This document shows, piece by piece, positions 56,895 to 64,000 of a DNA stretch of 64,000 bases. The DNA is from an uncultured Alphaproteobacteria bacterium (GTDB lineage Bacteria > Pseudomonadota > Alphaproteobacteria > RF32 > CAG-239). Under the pieces are notes generated by a model. That model was not told where the DNA came from. It did no database searches and saw only the letters and a program-made list of their open reading frames with translations. Location of the stretch: positions 1 through 64,000 of the forward strand of contig CALYAX010000010.1 of assembly GCA_944393665.1 (NCBI GenBank), written 5' to 3'. The translations under genes and the position numbers were made by a program. Numbering within the stretch: the stretch's first letter is position 1; each line of letters starts with the position of its first letter.

Positions 56895-57419
56895 TTATCG
56901 TTCCAAATGAATATAATCAGGGGGAACTATGCCGTTTTTAACAATAACAACATAATAAGGAACCACATAAAAGCGCAGCCCCAACGCGTCATTACAACGC
57001 CCCCAGTCTACCGGCGACGTATTAATTTCTTCCACCGAAGAAAGCCTCACCAAAATTTCATCCGTTCCATATTCAATTTTGGAAACGTCCATAATCTCCC
57101 CGGCCGGCGAACAATAAACCGCTTCAATCAGCCCGTCTTTCTCCATCGCTGTCAAATCAATCGAAAAAAGATCTGCCTCTTCCACAAATTTTTGCAGGGA
57201 AAGACTGTTTTCAGTCCATTTTATAGGCTCGGAAAAGCCTCTGATTCCCCTGCTCCGCCCTTCAAAACAGCTTTCCAGCCACTGACAAATTCCCTCATGA
57301 CTGGTTTGCCCGGAACGTTTGTAATAATAACCCAGATCAGCATGGGGATTTCTGGAAAAAGACAAAATTCCATCCTTCAGGGCTGTATGACCTTTACGAA
57401 TATAATGAAAAATTTTCAT
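56895..57419 (-). CDS. Unknown 174-aa protein inserted in the spc operon
   Basis: No certain family. The start FHYIRKGHTALKDGILSFS resembles the H-Y...L-x-x-G-I/L opening of DarT/RES-like ADP-ribosyltransferase-fold proteins. CFEGRSRGIRGFSEPI and AVYCSPAGE look conserved. This likeness is by eye only. It sits between the 68-aa gene and secY, where other alphaproteobacteria have no gene, so it is probably acquired cargo. Confidence 0.6.
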   Translation of the reverse strand: MKIFHYIRKGHTALKDGILSFSRNPHADLGYYYKRSGQTSHEGICQWLESCFEGRSRGIRGFSEPIKWTENSLSLQKFVEEADLFSIDLTAMEKDGLIEAVYCSPAGEIMDVSKIEYGTDEILVRLSSVEEINTSPVDWGRCNDALGLRFYVVPYYVVIVKNGIVPPDYIHLER

Positions 57420-57441
57420 GATCTTCTATGCTCCCGGTTTA

Positions 57442-57648
57442 CTATTTAGAAAAAAACTTTTTCATCAGCGAAAACACGCTAAAAGTTACCCGGTTATAAA
57501 TTCTGTTGTACAAAGCCTTTTTAGGATTCGTTAACCAGCCCCAACCCCTGGGAGCTTTCAAACCCAGATTATGCCGGACAAACCGTTTAACCGACGTCCG
57601 TGCCGAAATCATCTTCTTTAAAGAAGGCTTTCTGATTCCAAATTTCAT
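57442..57648 (-). CDS. Small basic protein inserted in the spc operon
   Basis: 68 aa, strongly basic. KPSLKKMISARTSVKR, then GWGWLTNPKKALYNRIYNRVTF, is a pattern recalled from small proteins of Firmicutes and mobile elements; function unknown. It has a very strong ribosome binding site (GGAGGT, 7 nt). It follows a terminator after rplO, so the pair has its own expression unit. Confidence 0.7.
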   Translation of the reverse strand: MKFGIRKPSLKKMISARTSVKRFVRHNLGLKAPRGWGWLTNPKKALYNRIYNRVTFSVFSLMKKFFSK

Positions 57649-57727
57649 TTTCTTACCTCCGTTCCGTTACTATTTTAGGCTGCCAGCCACAAAAATACAA
57701 GCGGTTAAACTTATCGCTTTCCCCCAA

Positions 57728-57762
57728 AAACAAAAGAGCCGCCCGAAAGCAGCTCTTTTTTA
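57728..57762. terminator. Bidirectional terminator after rplO
   Basis: AAAAGAGC/GCTCTTTT with a 12-nt loop; T-rich tails on both strands. It splits the spc operon between rplO and the inserted genes. Confidence 0.75.
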
Positions 57763-57780
57763 TCTGTTTTGCACTCTAAG

Positions 57781-58239
57781 TTAAGCAGCAATAACATTAA
57801 CCTTGCCACCGGCTTTCTCAACAGCGGCAACAGCGGACTTGGAAGCCGAGTTGACACTGATTTCGCACTTGGTGGTAATGGCACCGCGGCCGAGCAGACG
57901 AACACCGTCCAGCTGTTTGGTAACCAAACCGGCTTTGCTCAAAGAGTCGATATTGATGTTGGCAGCATCCAGCTTGCCGGCATCAATAGCCTTCTGAATG
58001 GTATCCAGATTAACCACGGCAAAGACTTTGGCAAACGGATTCTTAAAACCGCGTTTAGGCAGACGACGGTAAATCGGCATCTGACCGCCTTCAAAACCGT
58101 TGATGGCAACACCGGAGCGGGATTTCTGGCCTTTTTGGCCATGACCGGCGGTTTTGCCGGTGCCGCTGCCGATACCGCGGGCAACGCGTTTACGATCTTT
58201 GCGGGCGCCTTCGTTATCTTTAATTTCATTTAATTTCAT
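57781..58239 (-). CDS. rplO: 50S ribosomal protein L15
   Basis: 152 aa. [41 protein letters not shown] and GFEGGQMP are diagnostic. It is an early assembly protein of the large subunit. It is separated from rpmD by 134 bp that contain palindrome E. Confidence 0.98.
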   Translation of the reverse strand: MKLNEIKDNEGARKDRKRVARGIGSGTGKTAGHGQKGQKSRSGVAINGFEGGQMPIYRRLPKRGFKNPFAKVFAVVNLDTIQKAIDAGKLDAANINIDSLSKAGLVTKQLDGVRLLGRGAITTKCEISVNSASKSAVAAVEKAGGKVNVIAA

Positions 58240-58271
58240 AGTTATTCACCTTAAACTAAGTAAACTTTCCA

Positions 58272-58375
58272 AGAGGTCGATAAGGGGGCGTGCTGCGCCG
58301 GAATTTTTGAGCGCCGTGTACAACCAGCTACACCAGCGATAAAATTCCAAGCATGACACCCCCTTTGCGAACTCT
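58272..58375. repeat. Palindrome E (diverged GTAC-apex family), at rpmD stop codon
   Basis: Outer stem AGAGGTCG/CGAACTCT (one mismatch), then AAGGGGG/CCCCCTT and GGAATTTT/AAAATTCC. The apex GTGTAC...CTACAC has a 6-nt loop (58316-58333). The right end overlaps two bases of the rpmD stop codon (58374-58376). It is in the rpmD-rplO transcript. Confidence 0.7.
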
Positions 58376-58562
58376 AATTTTCTTCAACGCGGACCAGATG
58401 CTCCACCTTCTTAATCATACCGCGGACAGCCGGGGTATCTTCCAGCTCGCGGGTCTTGTACATCTTATTCAGACCAAGACCGATTAAGGTAGCGCGCTGA
58501 ACATCGGGACGACCGATCGGGCTTCCAATCTGGGTTACTTTTATAGTCTTTTTAGCAGCCAT
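58374..58562 (-). CDS. rpmD: 50S ribosomal protein L30
   Basis: 62 aa. [12 protein letters not shown], then [19 protein letters not shown], is diagnostic. Starts 2 nt after the rpsE stop. Confidence 0.97.
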   Translation of the reverse strand: MAAKKTIKVTQIGSPIGRPDVQRATLIGLGLNKMYKTRELEDTPAVRGMIKKVEHLVRVEEN

Positions 58563-58564
58563 GA

Positions 58565-59143
58565 TTAAGCCTCCTCAATAGCGAGTTTAGCATTACCGGT
58601 GTTCTCGCGGCGGCTGACAATATCACCGACTTTCTTGCCGCGTTTAGCAGCAACCATGCGGGGAGAGTTAATCGCCTCCAGGGCGTTAAAAGTCGCCTTA
58701 ATCATGTTGTAAGGGTTGTTGGACCCCATTGATTTGGCAACCACGTCCTGAACACCCAGAACTTCGAAGATAGCACGCATCGGGCCGCCGGCAATAACGC
58801 CGGTACCGGCAGGAGCAGTTCTCAAGAACACCTTACCGGCGCCGAAACGGCCGGCAATATCATGGTGCAGGGTTCTGCCTTCGCGCAGCGGGATACGAAC
58901 CATATTTTTCTTAGCTTCGTTGGTAGCTTTGGTAATTGCTTCGGGAACCTCAGCAGCTTTGCCGGTACCATAACCGACGCGGCCTTTCTGATCACCGACG
59001 ACAACAACCGCGGCAAATGACATAGTGCGGCCGCCCTTAACGGTTTTGGCTACACGATTGATATGAACCAGTTTCTCAACCAGCTCATCTTTCTTTTCCG
59101 TCTTATCTTTATTATTACGACGATCTAAAGCTTGTTGTGCCAT
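58565..59143 (-). CDS. rpsE: 30S ribosomal protein S5
   Basis: 192 aa. The double-stranded RNA-binding N-domain ([17 protein letters not shown]) and [20 protein letters not shown] are diagnostic. Linked to decoding fidelity. Confidence 0.98.
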   Translation of the reverse strand: MAQQALDRRNNKDKTEKKDELVEKLVHINRVAKTVKGGRTMSFAAVVVVGDQKGRVGYGTGKAAEVPEAITKATNEAKKNMVRIPLREGRTLHHDIAGRFGAGKVFLRTAPAGTGVIAGGPMRAIFEVLGVQDVVAKSMGSNNPYNMIKATFNALEAINSPRMVAAKRGKKVGDIVSRRENTGNAKLAIEEA

Positions 59144-59154
59144 TTAATCAACTC

Positions 59155-59517
59155 CTAGAATTTCAAACCGGCTTCGCGGGCAGCGTCAGCCAAAGCTTTA
59201 ACACGACCGTGGTAAATGTAGCCGCCTCTGTCGAAGACAACTTCACTAACCCCCGATTTGACGGCACGCTCAGCAATTACCTTGCCGATAAAGCTGGCGG
59301 CTTCAACCGTAGATGTTTTTTTGAGGTTGGATCTGACTTCTTTATCCAAAGTAGAAGCCGAAGCAACCGTTACACCTTTAGCATCGTCAATAACTTGTGC
59401 ATAGATATGCAGTCCGCTGCGAAATACAGACAGTCTCATCTTTCCATTCGCAGCTTTTTTCAAAGCAGATCTGATACGACCTTTTCTCTTTTGAAATAAT
59501 TCTCTTGGCGTATTCAT
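59155..59517 (-). CDS. rplR: 50S ribosomal protein L18
   Basis: 120 aa. [18 protein letters not shown] and [21 protein letters not shown] are diagnostic. Binds 5S rRNA. Confidence 0.98.
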   Translation of the reverse strand: MNTPRELFQKRKGRIRSALKKAANGKMRLSVFRSGLHIYAQVIDDAKGVTVASASTLDKEVRSNLKKTSTVEAASFIGKVIAERAVKSGVSEVVFDRGGYIYHGRVKALADAAREAGLKF

Positions 59518-59529
59518 TTAACTTTTTCC

Positions 59530-60069
59530 TTATTTCTTCTTGCCTTCTTTACGACGGATGTATTCGCCTTCATACTTCACACCCTTGCCTTTATAAGGCT
59601 CAGGTTTGCGGAATTCGCGAATTTCCGACGCAAGCTGGCCGACCAGTTGTTTATCTGCACCAGAGATGCTGATTTGTGTCGGGCTGGCACAGGCAACCTT
59701 GATTCCCTTGGGAGCTTCCACGGTAATATCGTGAGAAAAGCCCAAAGACAAAACCAGTTTGTTGCTGCCTTCAACGCGGGCCTTGTAGCCGACGCCGACC
59801 AGTTCCAGATTTTTGGTAAATCCATCATGAACACCCTTAACAATGGTGTTGATGTTGGCACGGGTCGTTCCCCACAAAGTGCGGGCCTGTTTGGTTTCCG
59901 ACTTCGGGGTAACGACAACTTTGCCGTCTTTCAATTCAACCGAAACATGTTCAGCATCATAGCTGTGGCTCAATTCGCCCAGCTTGCCGCTGGCTTTAAC
60001 CATATTTTCGGTAATCGTAACATTAACGCCTTCAGGGACGATAACCGGATATTTTCCAACTCTTGACAT
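59530..60069 (-). CDS. rplF: 50S ribosomal protein L6
   Basis: 179 aa. MSRVGKYPV, and the C-terminal PEPYKGKGVKYEGEYIRRKEGK, are diagnostic. Near the factor-binding centre. Confidence 0.98.
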   Translation of the reverse strand: MSRVGKYPVIVPEGVNVTITENMVKASGKLGELSHSYDAEHVSVELKDGKVVVTPKSETKQARTLWGTTRANINTIVKGVHDGFTKNLELVGVGYKARVEGSNKLVLSLGFSHDITVEAPKGIKVACASPTQISISGADKQLVGQLASEIREFRKPEPYKGKGVKYEGEYIRRKEGKKK

Positions 60070-60081
60070 CGTTTTATCTCC

Positions 60082-60480
60082 CTAAAATACCTGACAAAGA
60101 ATTTCACCGCCGACATTGGCCTTGCGGGCTTCGTTGTCGCTCATAACGCCCGAAGGGGTCGAAATGATCGAAATTCCCAGGCCGTTGTATACTCTCGGCA
60201 AATCTTTAACCGAAGAATAAACACGGCGGCCCGGCGTCGAAACGCGGTAAATTTCCGTAATAACCGAAGTACCTTCATGGTACTTTAATTTAATTTTGAG
60301 TTCATCAATACCCGGACGTACATTTACCTTTTCATAACCGGCAATGTAGCCTTCTTTTTTGAGAACTTCCAAAACATTCTCACGCAAGCGGGAAGCCGGA
60401 GATACAACTTCGTTCTTCTTGGCTCTTTGTGCGTTGCGAATGCGGGTGAGCATATCGCCCAAAGGATCAGACATAGACAT
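60082..60480 (-). CDS. rpsH: 30S ribosomal protein S8
   Basis: 132 aa. [18 protein letters not shown] and the C-terminal [19 protein letters not shown] are diagnostic. S8 represses the spc operon in E. coli by binding its mRNA; whether it does so here is untested. Confidence 0.98.
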   Translation of the reverse strand: MSMSDPLGDMLTRIRNAQRAKKNEVVSPASRLRENVLEVLKKEGYIAGYEKVNVRPGIDELKIKLKYHEGTSVITEIYRVSTPGRRVYSSVKDLPRVYNGLGISIISTPSGVMSDNEARKANVGGEILCQVF

Positions 60481-60493
60481 GTGCTTTATCTCC

Positions 60494-60799
60494 TTACCAG
60501 CTAGATTTTACTAATCCGGGAATTTCACCAGAGGCAGCCATATCTCTCAATTTGCTGCGGCCCAGGCCGAATTTCCCATAAACACCACGTGAACGGCCGG
60601 TCAATTTGCAACGGTTGCGAAAACGAATTTTTGCAGAATTGCGCGGCAGTTCGGCTAATTTCAGAGTAGCCTGGAATCTCTCTTCGGGAGAGATGCTTTT
60701 ATCCATAACTATCTCTTTGAGCTTGCAACGGCGAGCAGCGAACTTCTCGGCCATTTTAGCTCTTTTCAAGTTTCTAAAAACTGAACTTGTTTTTGCCAT
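60494..60799 (-). CDS. rpsN: 30S ribosomal protein S14 (zinc-free long form)
   Basis: 101 aa. [27 protein letters not shown] is in the family position (read across residues 60-90). There are no CxxC pairs, so this is the zinc-independent form. Confidence 0.97.
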   Translation of the reverse strand: MAKTSSVFRNLKRAKMAEKFAARRCKLKEIVMDKSISPEERFQATLKLAELPRNSAKIRFRNRCKLTGRSRGVYGKFGLGRSKLRDMAASGEIPGLVKSSW

Positions 60800-60813
60800 A
60801 GTAAAATCTCCAC

Positions 60814-61353
60814 TTATTTCTTGTAAGGAAGGTTAAAGCCGGTCAGAAGAGCCTTGGCTTCTTCGTCAGTCTTTGCAGTGGTGCAAATGCAGATATCCAT
60901 GCCGCGGACATTCTCAACCTTATCATAGTTGATTTCCGGGAAAATAATCTGTTCTTTGATACCAAAAGCAAAGTTACCTTTACCGTCAAAGTTCTTACCA
61001 GTAATACCGTGGAAGTCTCTAACGCGGGGCAGTGCCATATTGATCAGGCGCTCCAGAAACTCATACATTCTGGTCGAACGCAGGGTTACTTTGCAGCCGA
61101 TCGGCATTCCCTCTCTAACCTTAAACGTCGCAATCGACTTGCGGGCTTTGGTAATTACCGGTTTCTGGCCGGCAATCAAAGCCATCTCGTCAACAGCGTT
61201 GTTTAATTTCTTTTTATCGGTAACGGCATCGCCGATACCCATGTTTAATACAATTTTGGTCAGCTTCGGAATCTCATGTGGGTTGGTGTAACCGAATTTT
61301 TCCACAAGAGATTTTTTTATGACCTCATTATATAAGTTTTCAAAATTTGCCAT
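60814..61353 (-). CDS. rplE: 50S ribosomal protein L5
   Basis: 179 aa from the ATG at 61353, with GGGAG 8 nt before it. An ATG at 61368 overlapping the rplX stop is the alternative. [16 protein letters not shown], and [18 protein letters not shown], are diagnostic. Binds 5S rRNA and the P-site tRNA region. Confidence 0.97.
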   Translation of the reverse strand: MANFENLYNEVIKKSLVEKFGYTNPHEIPKLTKIVLNMGIGDAVTDKKKLNNAVDEMALIAGQKPVITKARKSIATFKVREGMPIGCKVTLRSTRMYEFLERLINMALPRVRDFHGITGKNFDGKGNFAFGIKEQIIFPEINYDKVENVRGMDICICTTAKTDEEAKALLTGFNLPYKK

Positions 61354-61367
61354 AAATTTTTCTCCCA

Positions 61368-61679
61368 TTAATCGATTACTTCACCGGATTTGCGGGCAAC
61401 ACGCACTTTTTTTCCGTTCTCTTCTTTGTAACCAATCTTGGTAGCTTTACCAGATTTGTCAGCATAAGCGACATTGGAAACATTAATCGGCGCTTCTTTG
61501 GTCACAATACCGCCGGGATTGGTCTGGCTCGGTTTGGTATGGCGTTTAACCAGGTTAACGCCCTGAACCACAACTTTGCCCTCTTTCGGCATTGCTTTAA
61601 CGACTTCACCAGTTTTGCCTTTATCGTCACCAGACAATACGACAACTTGGTCACCCTTTTTAATTTTTAATTTAGGCAT
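61368..61679 (-). CDS. rplX: 50S ribosomal protein L24
   Basis: 103 aa. The KOW motif ([19 protein letters not shown]) is at the N-terminus. [17 protein letters not shown] follows. Assembly initiator protein. Confidence 0.98.
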   Translation of the reverse strand: MPKLKIKKGDQVVVLSGDDKGKTGEVVKAMPKEGKVVVQGVNLVKRHTKPSQTNPGGIVTKEAPINVSNVAYADKSGKATKIGYKEENGKKVRVARKSGEVID

Positions 61680-61680
61680 A

Positions 61681-62049
61681 TTATAATACCTCCGGTGCTA
61701 ATGAAATAATTTTCATAAATTTCTTTGCGCGCAGTTCACGGGTAACCGGCCCGAAAATACGGGTTCCGATCGGCTCGCCGTCTTTGTTAATCAGAACTGC
61801 GGCATTCTTATCAAAACGGATAACCGATCCGTCTTTACGTCTGATGTCACTGGCAGTACGAACGATAACTGCTTTATGAACATCGCCTTTTTTTACACGA
61901 CCCTTAGGAATAGCGTCTTTAATCGACACTACAATAATGTCGCCCACAGAGGCATGCATTCTCTTGGACCCGCCAAGAACCTTAATGCACTGCACCTGAC
62001 GTGCGCCGGAGTTGTCGGCAACATCGAGGTTGGTTTGCATCTGAATCAT
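61681..62049 (-). CDS. rplN: 50S ribosomal protein L14
   Basis: 122 aa. [17 protein letters not shown] and [13 protein letters not shown] are diagnostic. One nt from rplX. Confidence 0.98.
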   Translation of the reverse strand: MIQMQTNLDVADNSGARQVQCIKVLGGSKRMHASVGDIIVVSIKDAIPKGRVKKGDVHKAVIVRTASDIRRKDGSVIRFDKNAAVLINKDGEPIGTRIFGPVTRELRAKKFMKIISLAPEVL

Positions 62050-62080
62050 ATCTTAATTCCTTTCTTGTTTCATAATCGCC

Positions 62081-62100
62081 TTGCCGCCGGGTGGCGGCAA
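62081..62100. other. Hairpin between rpsQ and rplN
   Basis: Perfect 8-bp stem TTGCCGCC/GGCGGCAA with 4-nt loop and no T-run. It lies in the 66-bp intergenic gap of the operon. Confidence 0.6.
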
Positions 62101-62115
62101 AACGGTTATTCCTCT

Positions 62116-62352
62116 CTAGGCGTTGTCAACCAAAACAGTCCAACATTTGGTTTTCGAAATCGGGGCAGATTCTTCAATCCGGACCACATCGCCAACCTTG
62201 AACTGGTTATTTTCATCATGAGCATGATATTTTTTGCTCTTTTTGATGAATTTCTTATAAACAGGGTGCATAACCTGGCGCTCAACGCTAACAACAACGG
62301 TCTTATCCTGTTTATCACTGACTACAACACCTTGAAGAATTCTTTTAGGCAT
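62116..62352 (-). CDS. rpsQ: 30S ribosomal protein S17
   Basis: 78 aa. [21 protein letters not shown], and [16 protein letters not shown], are diagnostic. Confidence 0.98.
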   Translation of the reverse strand: MPKRILQGVVVSDKQDKTVVVSVERQVMHPVYKKFIKKSKKYHAHDENNQFKVGDVVRIEESAPISKTKCWTVLVDNA

Positions 62353-62363
62353 AGTTTTTTCTC

Positions 62364-62561
62364 CTAACTATTCTTCTTGCGCTCAGCGATGAGCGTGTTG
62401 ATTTTTGCTATTTCACGACGGACTTTTCTTAATACCGCAGTATTTGTCATTTGTCCAGTAGATTGTTGCACTCTCAGGTTAAATTGTTCTTTTTTGTTTT
62501 CGAGCAATTTAGCTTCCAGTTCATCAATACTCATAGCACGAAGATCTTTTATTTTAACCAT
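62364..62561 (-). CDS. rpmC: 50S ribosomal protein L29
   Basis: 65 aa helical hairpin. [24 protein letters not shown] (read as residues 8-31) and the [15 protein letters not shown] end are diagnostic. Confidence 0.97.
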   Translation of the reverse strand: MVKIKDLRAMSIDELEAKLLENKKEQFNLRVQQSTGQMTNTAVLRKVRREIAKINTLIAERKKNS

Positions 62562-62564
62562 GGT

Positions 62565-62990
62565 TTAGGCTCCTTGCTCTGATTTCAGTTTTTTAACGAA
62601 CTTGGTCTTAACCGGAAGTTTGGCAGCGCCGAGAGCAAAAGCCGAACGAGCAGTCTCTTCGTCAATTCCCTCAGCCTCAAACATAATCCGGCCCGGGTGC
62701 ACGCGGGCAACCCAGAACTCAATCGAGCCTTTACCTTTACCCATACGAACCTCAGCGGGTTTATCCGATACCGGTACGTCAGGGAAAATTCGGATCCACA
62801 ATCTTCCGGCACGCTTCATCTCACGGGTAATCGCACGACGGGCAGCCTCAATCTGGCGGGCAGTAATGCGGTCCGGAGACATGGCCTTCAATCCATATGA
62901 ACCGAAACTTAATTCAGAACCGCCTTTGGTCAGACCGTGAATCCGGCCTTTGTGCAATTTGCGGAACTTTAATCTTTTAGGACTTAACAT
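62565..62990 (-). CDS. rplP: 50S ribosomal protein L16
   Basis: 141 aa. [37 protein letters not shown] and [14 protein letters not shown] (separate segments) are diagnostic. Located near the A-site tRNA elbow. Confidence 0.98.
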   Translation of the reverse strand: MLSPKRLKFRKLHKGRIHGLTKGGSELSFGSYGLKAMSPDRITARQIEAARRAITREMKRAGRLWIRIFPDVPVSDKPAEVRMGKGKGSIEFWVARVHPGRIMFEAEGIDEETARSAFALGAAKLPVKTKFVKKLKSEQGA

Positions 62991-63004
62991 CTCTTATTAT
63001 CCCT

Positions 63005-63673
63005 TTACTTCTGTTCAGCCAGCTTCTTATCCTGCGCCATCGGATCATGAGCCATAATCTCGCCCTTATAGATCCAGACTTTAACGCCGCAGGCACCATA
63101 AGTGGTGTGAGCTGTAGAGGTTGCATAATCAATGTCAGCGCGCAGAGTGTGCAAAGGCACGCGGCCTTCGCGGTAGTATTCGGTACGGGCAATTTCAGCA
63201 CCGCCGAGACGGCCGGAACAGCATACCTTAATACCTTCGGCACCCAGACGCAGAGCCGACTGCATAACTCTCTTCATCGCACGGCGGAAAGCCACACGGC
63301 GTTCCAGCTGCTGTGCAACCGAGTCGGCAACCAGTTTGGCATCGAGTTCCGGCTTGCGGACTTCGAGGATGTTCAGCTGAACTTCCGAGTCAGTCATCTT
63401 CTGAATTTCCTTGCGCAAATTCTCAATGTCCTGACCCTTTTTGCCGATCACAACACCCGGCCGGGCCGACTGAATGGTAACCCGGGCCTTTTTTGCCGGA
63501 CGTTCGATAACGATACGGCTGATACCGGCCTGAGCCAATTTGTCATTCAGGAACTCTTTAATTTTAACGTCTTCGAGGAGGTAGTCAGCATATTTTTCAT
63601 CTGCATACCAGCGAGAATCCCAAGTGCGGTTAACCCCTAAACGAAGACTGGTAGGATTTACTTTCTGTCCCAT
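63005..63673 (-). CDS. rpsC: 30S ribosomal protein S3
   Basis: 222 aa. [16 protein letters not shown], the KH domain ([17 protein letters not shown]) and [12 protein letters not shown] are diagnostic. Part of the mRNA entry helicase. Confidence 0.98.
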   Translation of the reverse strand: MGQKVNPTSLRLGVNRTWDSRWYADEKYADYLLEDVKIKEFLNDKLAQAGISRIVIERPAKKARVTIQSARPGVVIGKKGQDIENLRKEIQKMTDSEVQLNILEVRKPELDAKLVADSVAQQLERRVAFRRAMKRVMQSALRLGAEGIKVCCSGRLGGAEIARTEYYREGRVPLHTLRADIDYATSTAHTTYGACGVKVWIYKGEIMAHDPMAQDKKLAEQK

Positions 63674-63676
63674 GTT

Positions 63677-64000
63677 CTACTCCTCGCGCTCAGCAACAAT
63701 AACGGTCAGGTTGGAGAAGGGTTTCAAAACCCGGGCTCCACGGCCGCGACCGCGTGCGTGCATACGTTTCATCACTAAACCTTTGCCGACAAAAGCTTCC
63801 TTAACCTTCAATTTATCAATATTGAGGCTGTGGTTGTTTTCGGCATTGGCAATTGCAGATTGCAAAACAGCCAAAGCAACTTTTGCAATTCTCTTCTTCG
63901 AAAAGCTCAATTCGGCAATAGCCTTGGAAGCATCCAGACCGCGAATTGACTGAGCGACCAGATTCAGCTTGCGGGGAGAAGTGCGGATCGAGTGGCAAAC
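63677..64000 (-). CDS. rplV: 50S ribosomal protein L22 (5' end outside window)
   Basis: The frame is open from the stop at 63677 to the last base of the window, giving the C-terminal 107 residues. [37 protein letters not shown] and [14 protein letters not shown] are diagnostic. Three nt before rpsC. The L22 beta-hairpin lines the exit tunnel. Confidence 0.97.
   Translation of the reverse strand, partial: VCHSIRTSPRKLNLVAQSIRGLDASKAIAELSFSKKRIAKVALAVLQSAIANAENNHSLNIDKLKVKEAFVGKGLVMKRMHARGRGRGARVLKPFSNLTVIVAEREE

Overview
The window reads as one contiguous stretch of an alphaproteobacterial chromosome. Evidence for this is the GapR/DUF2312 protein, the 41-residue single-cysteine L36, the split pntAA/pntAB/pntB transhydrogenase, the DjlA-like/AmpD-like gene pair, and the S10/spc/alpha ribosomal protein order. 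KdsB, TolB and an AsmA protein indicate a Gram-negative envelope with Kdo-containing LPS. The cysteine-rich secreted repeat protein and small accessory genes would fit an uncultured host-associated lineage; that last point is inference.

Layout. 1-1833: the 3' part of a cysteine-rich repeat gene interrupted by an in-frame TAA. 1873-7030 (-): GalU and a very long AsmA-family protein. 7098-10356 (+): nucleoside catabolism operon cdd-punA-deoC-deoA; the matching deoB lies at 15380 (-), overlapping pgeF. 10670-18702: tolB, ruvX, an amidase/DjlA pair, pgeF/deoB and lepA. 18858-32386: GNAT, CPA2 antiporter, cspA with a UV-dimer glycosylase, EttA, rpmJ, pyruvate kinase, GapR-like protein, split chromate transporter and transhydrogenase. 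32608-35508 (+): GtrA/GtrB and a large membrane protein. 35566-40645: an AT-rich genomic island at a tRNA-Ser(CGA) gene, carrying an SMC-like ATPase, a RloB TOPRIM-like protein and a TPR protein with a HEPN-like tail. 40771-51768: kdsB and a phosphatase, GtrA, tRNA-Gly, TM2 and SPFH proteins, groESL, a voltage-gated-type channel, prepilin peptidase, an ankyrin protein and thyA. 52016-64000 (-): rplQ-rpoA-rpsK-rpsM-adk-secY-[two foreign-looking genes]-rplO-rpmD-rpsE-rplR-rplF-rpsH-rpsN-rplE-rplX-rplN-rpsQ-rpmC-rplP-rpsC-rplV(partial).

Two signals stand out. (1) The island holds a compact three-gene operon (ATPase, RloB, TPR/HEPN-like) behind a strong promoter with a palindromic operator. It is flanked by a 15-bp direct repeat of the tRNA-Ser 3' end, and the original tRNA terminator is displaced to the far side. 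This looks like an AbiL/PARIS-type defence module with an extra, apparently uncharacterised component. (2) At least five long imperfect palindromes (about 100-125 bp) share an apical motif, a 6-bp stem around GTAC with a 6-nt loop and compensatory changes. Four of them begin exactly at or within the stop codon of a minus-strand gene (tolB, lepA, rpoA, rpmD). They lack U-tracts, so they are not ordinary terminators. They may be a family of 3'-UTR RNA structures or palindromic mobile elements.
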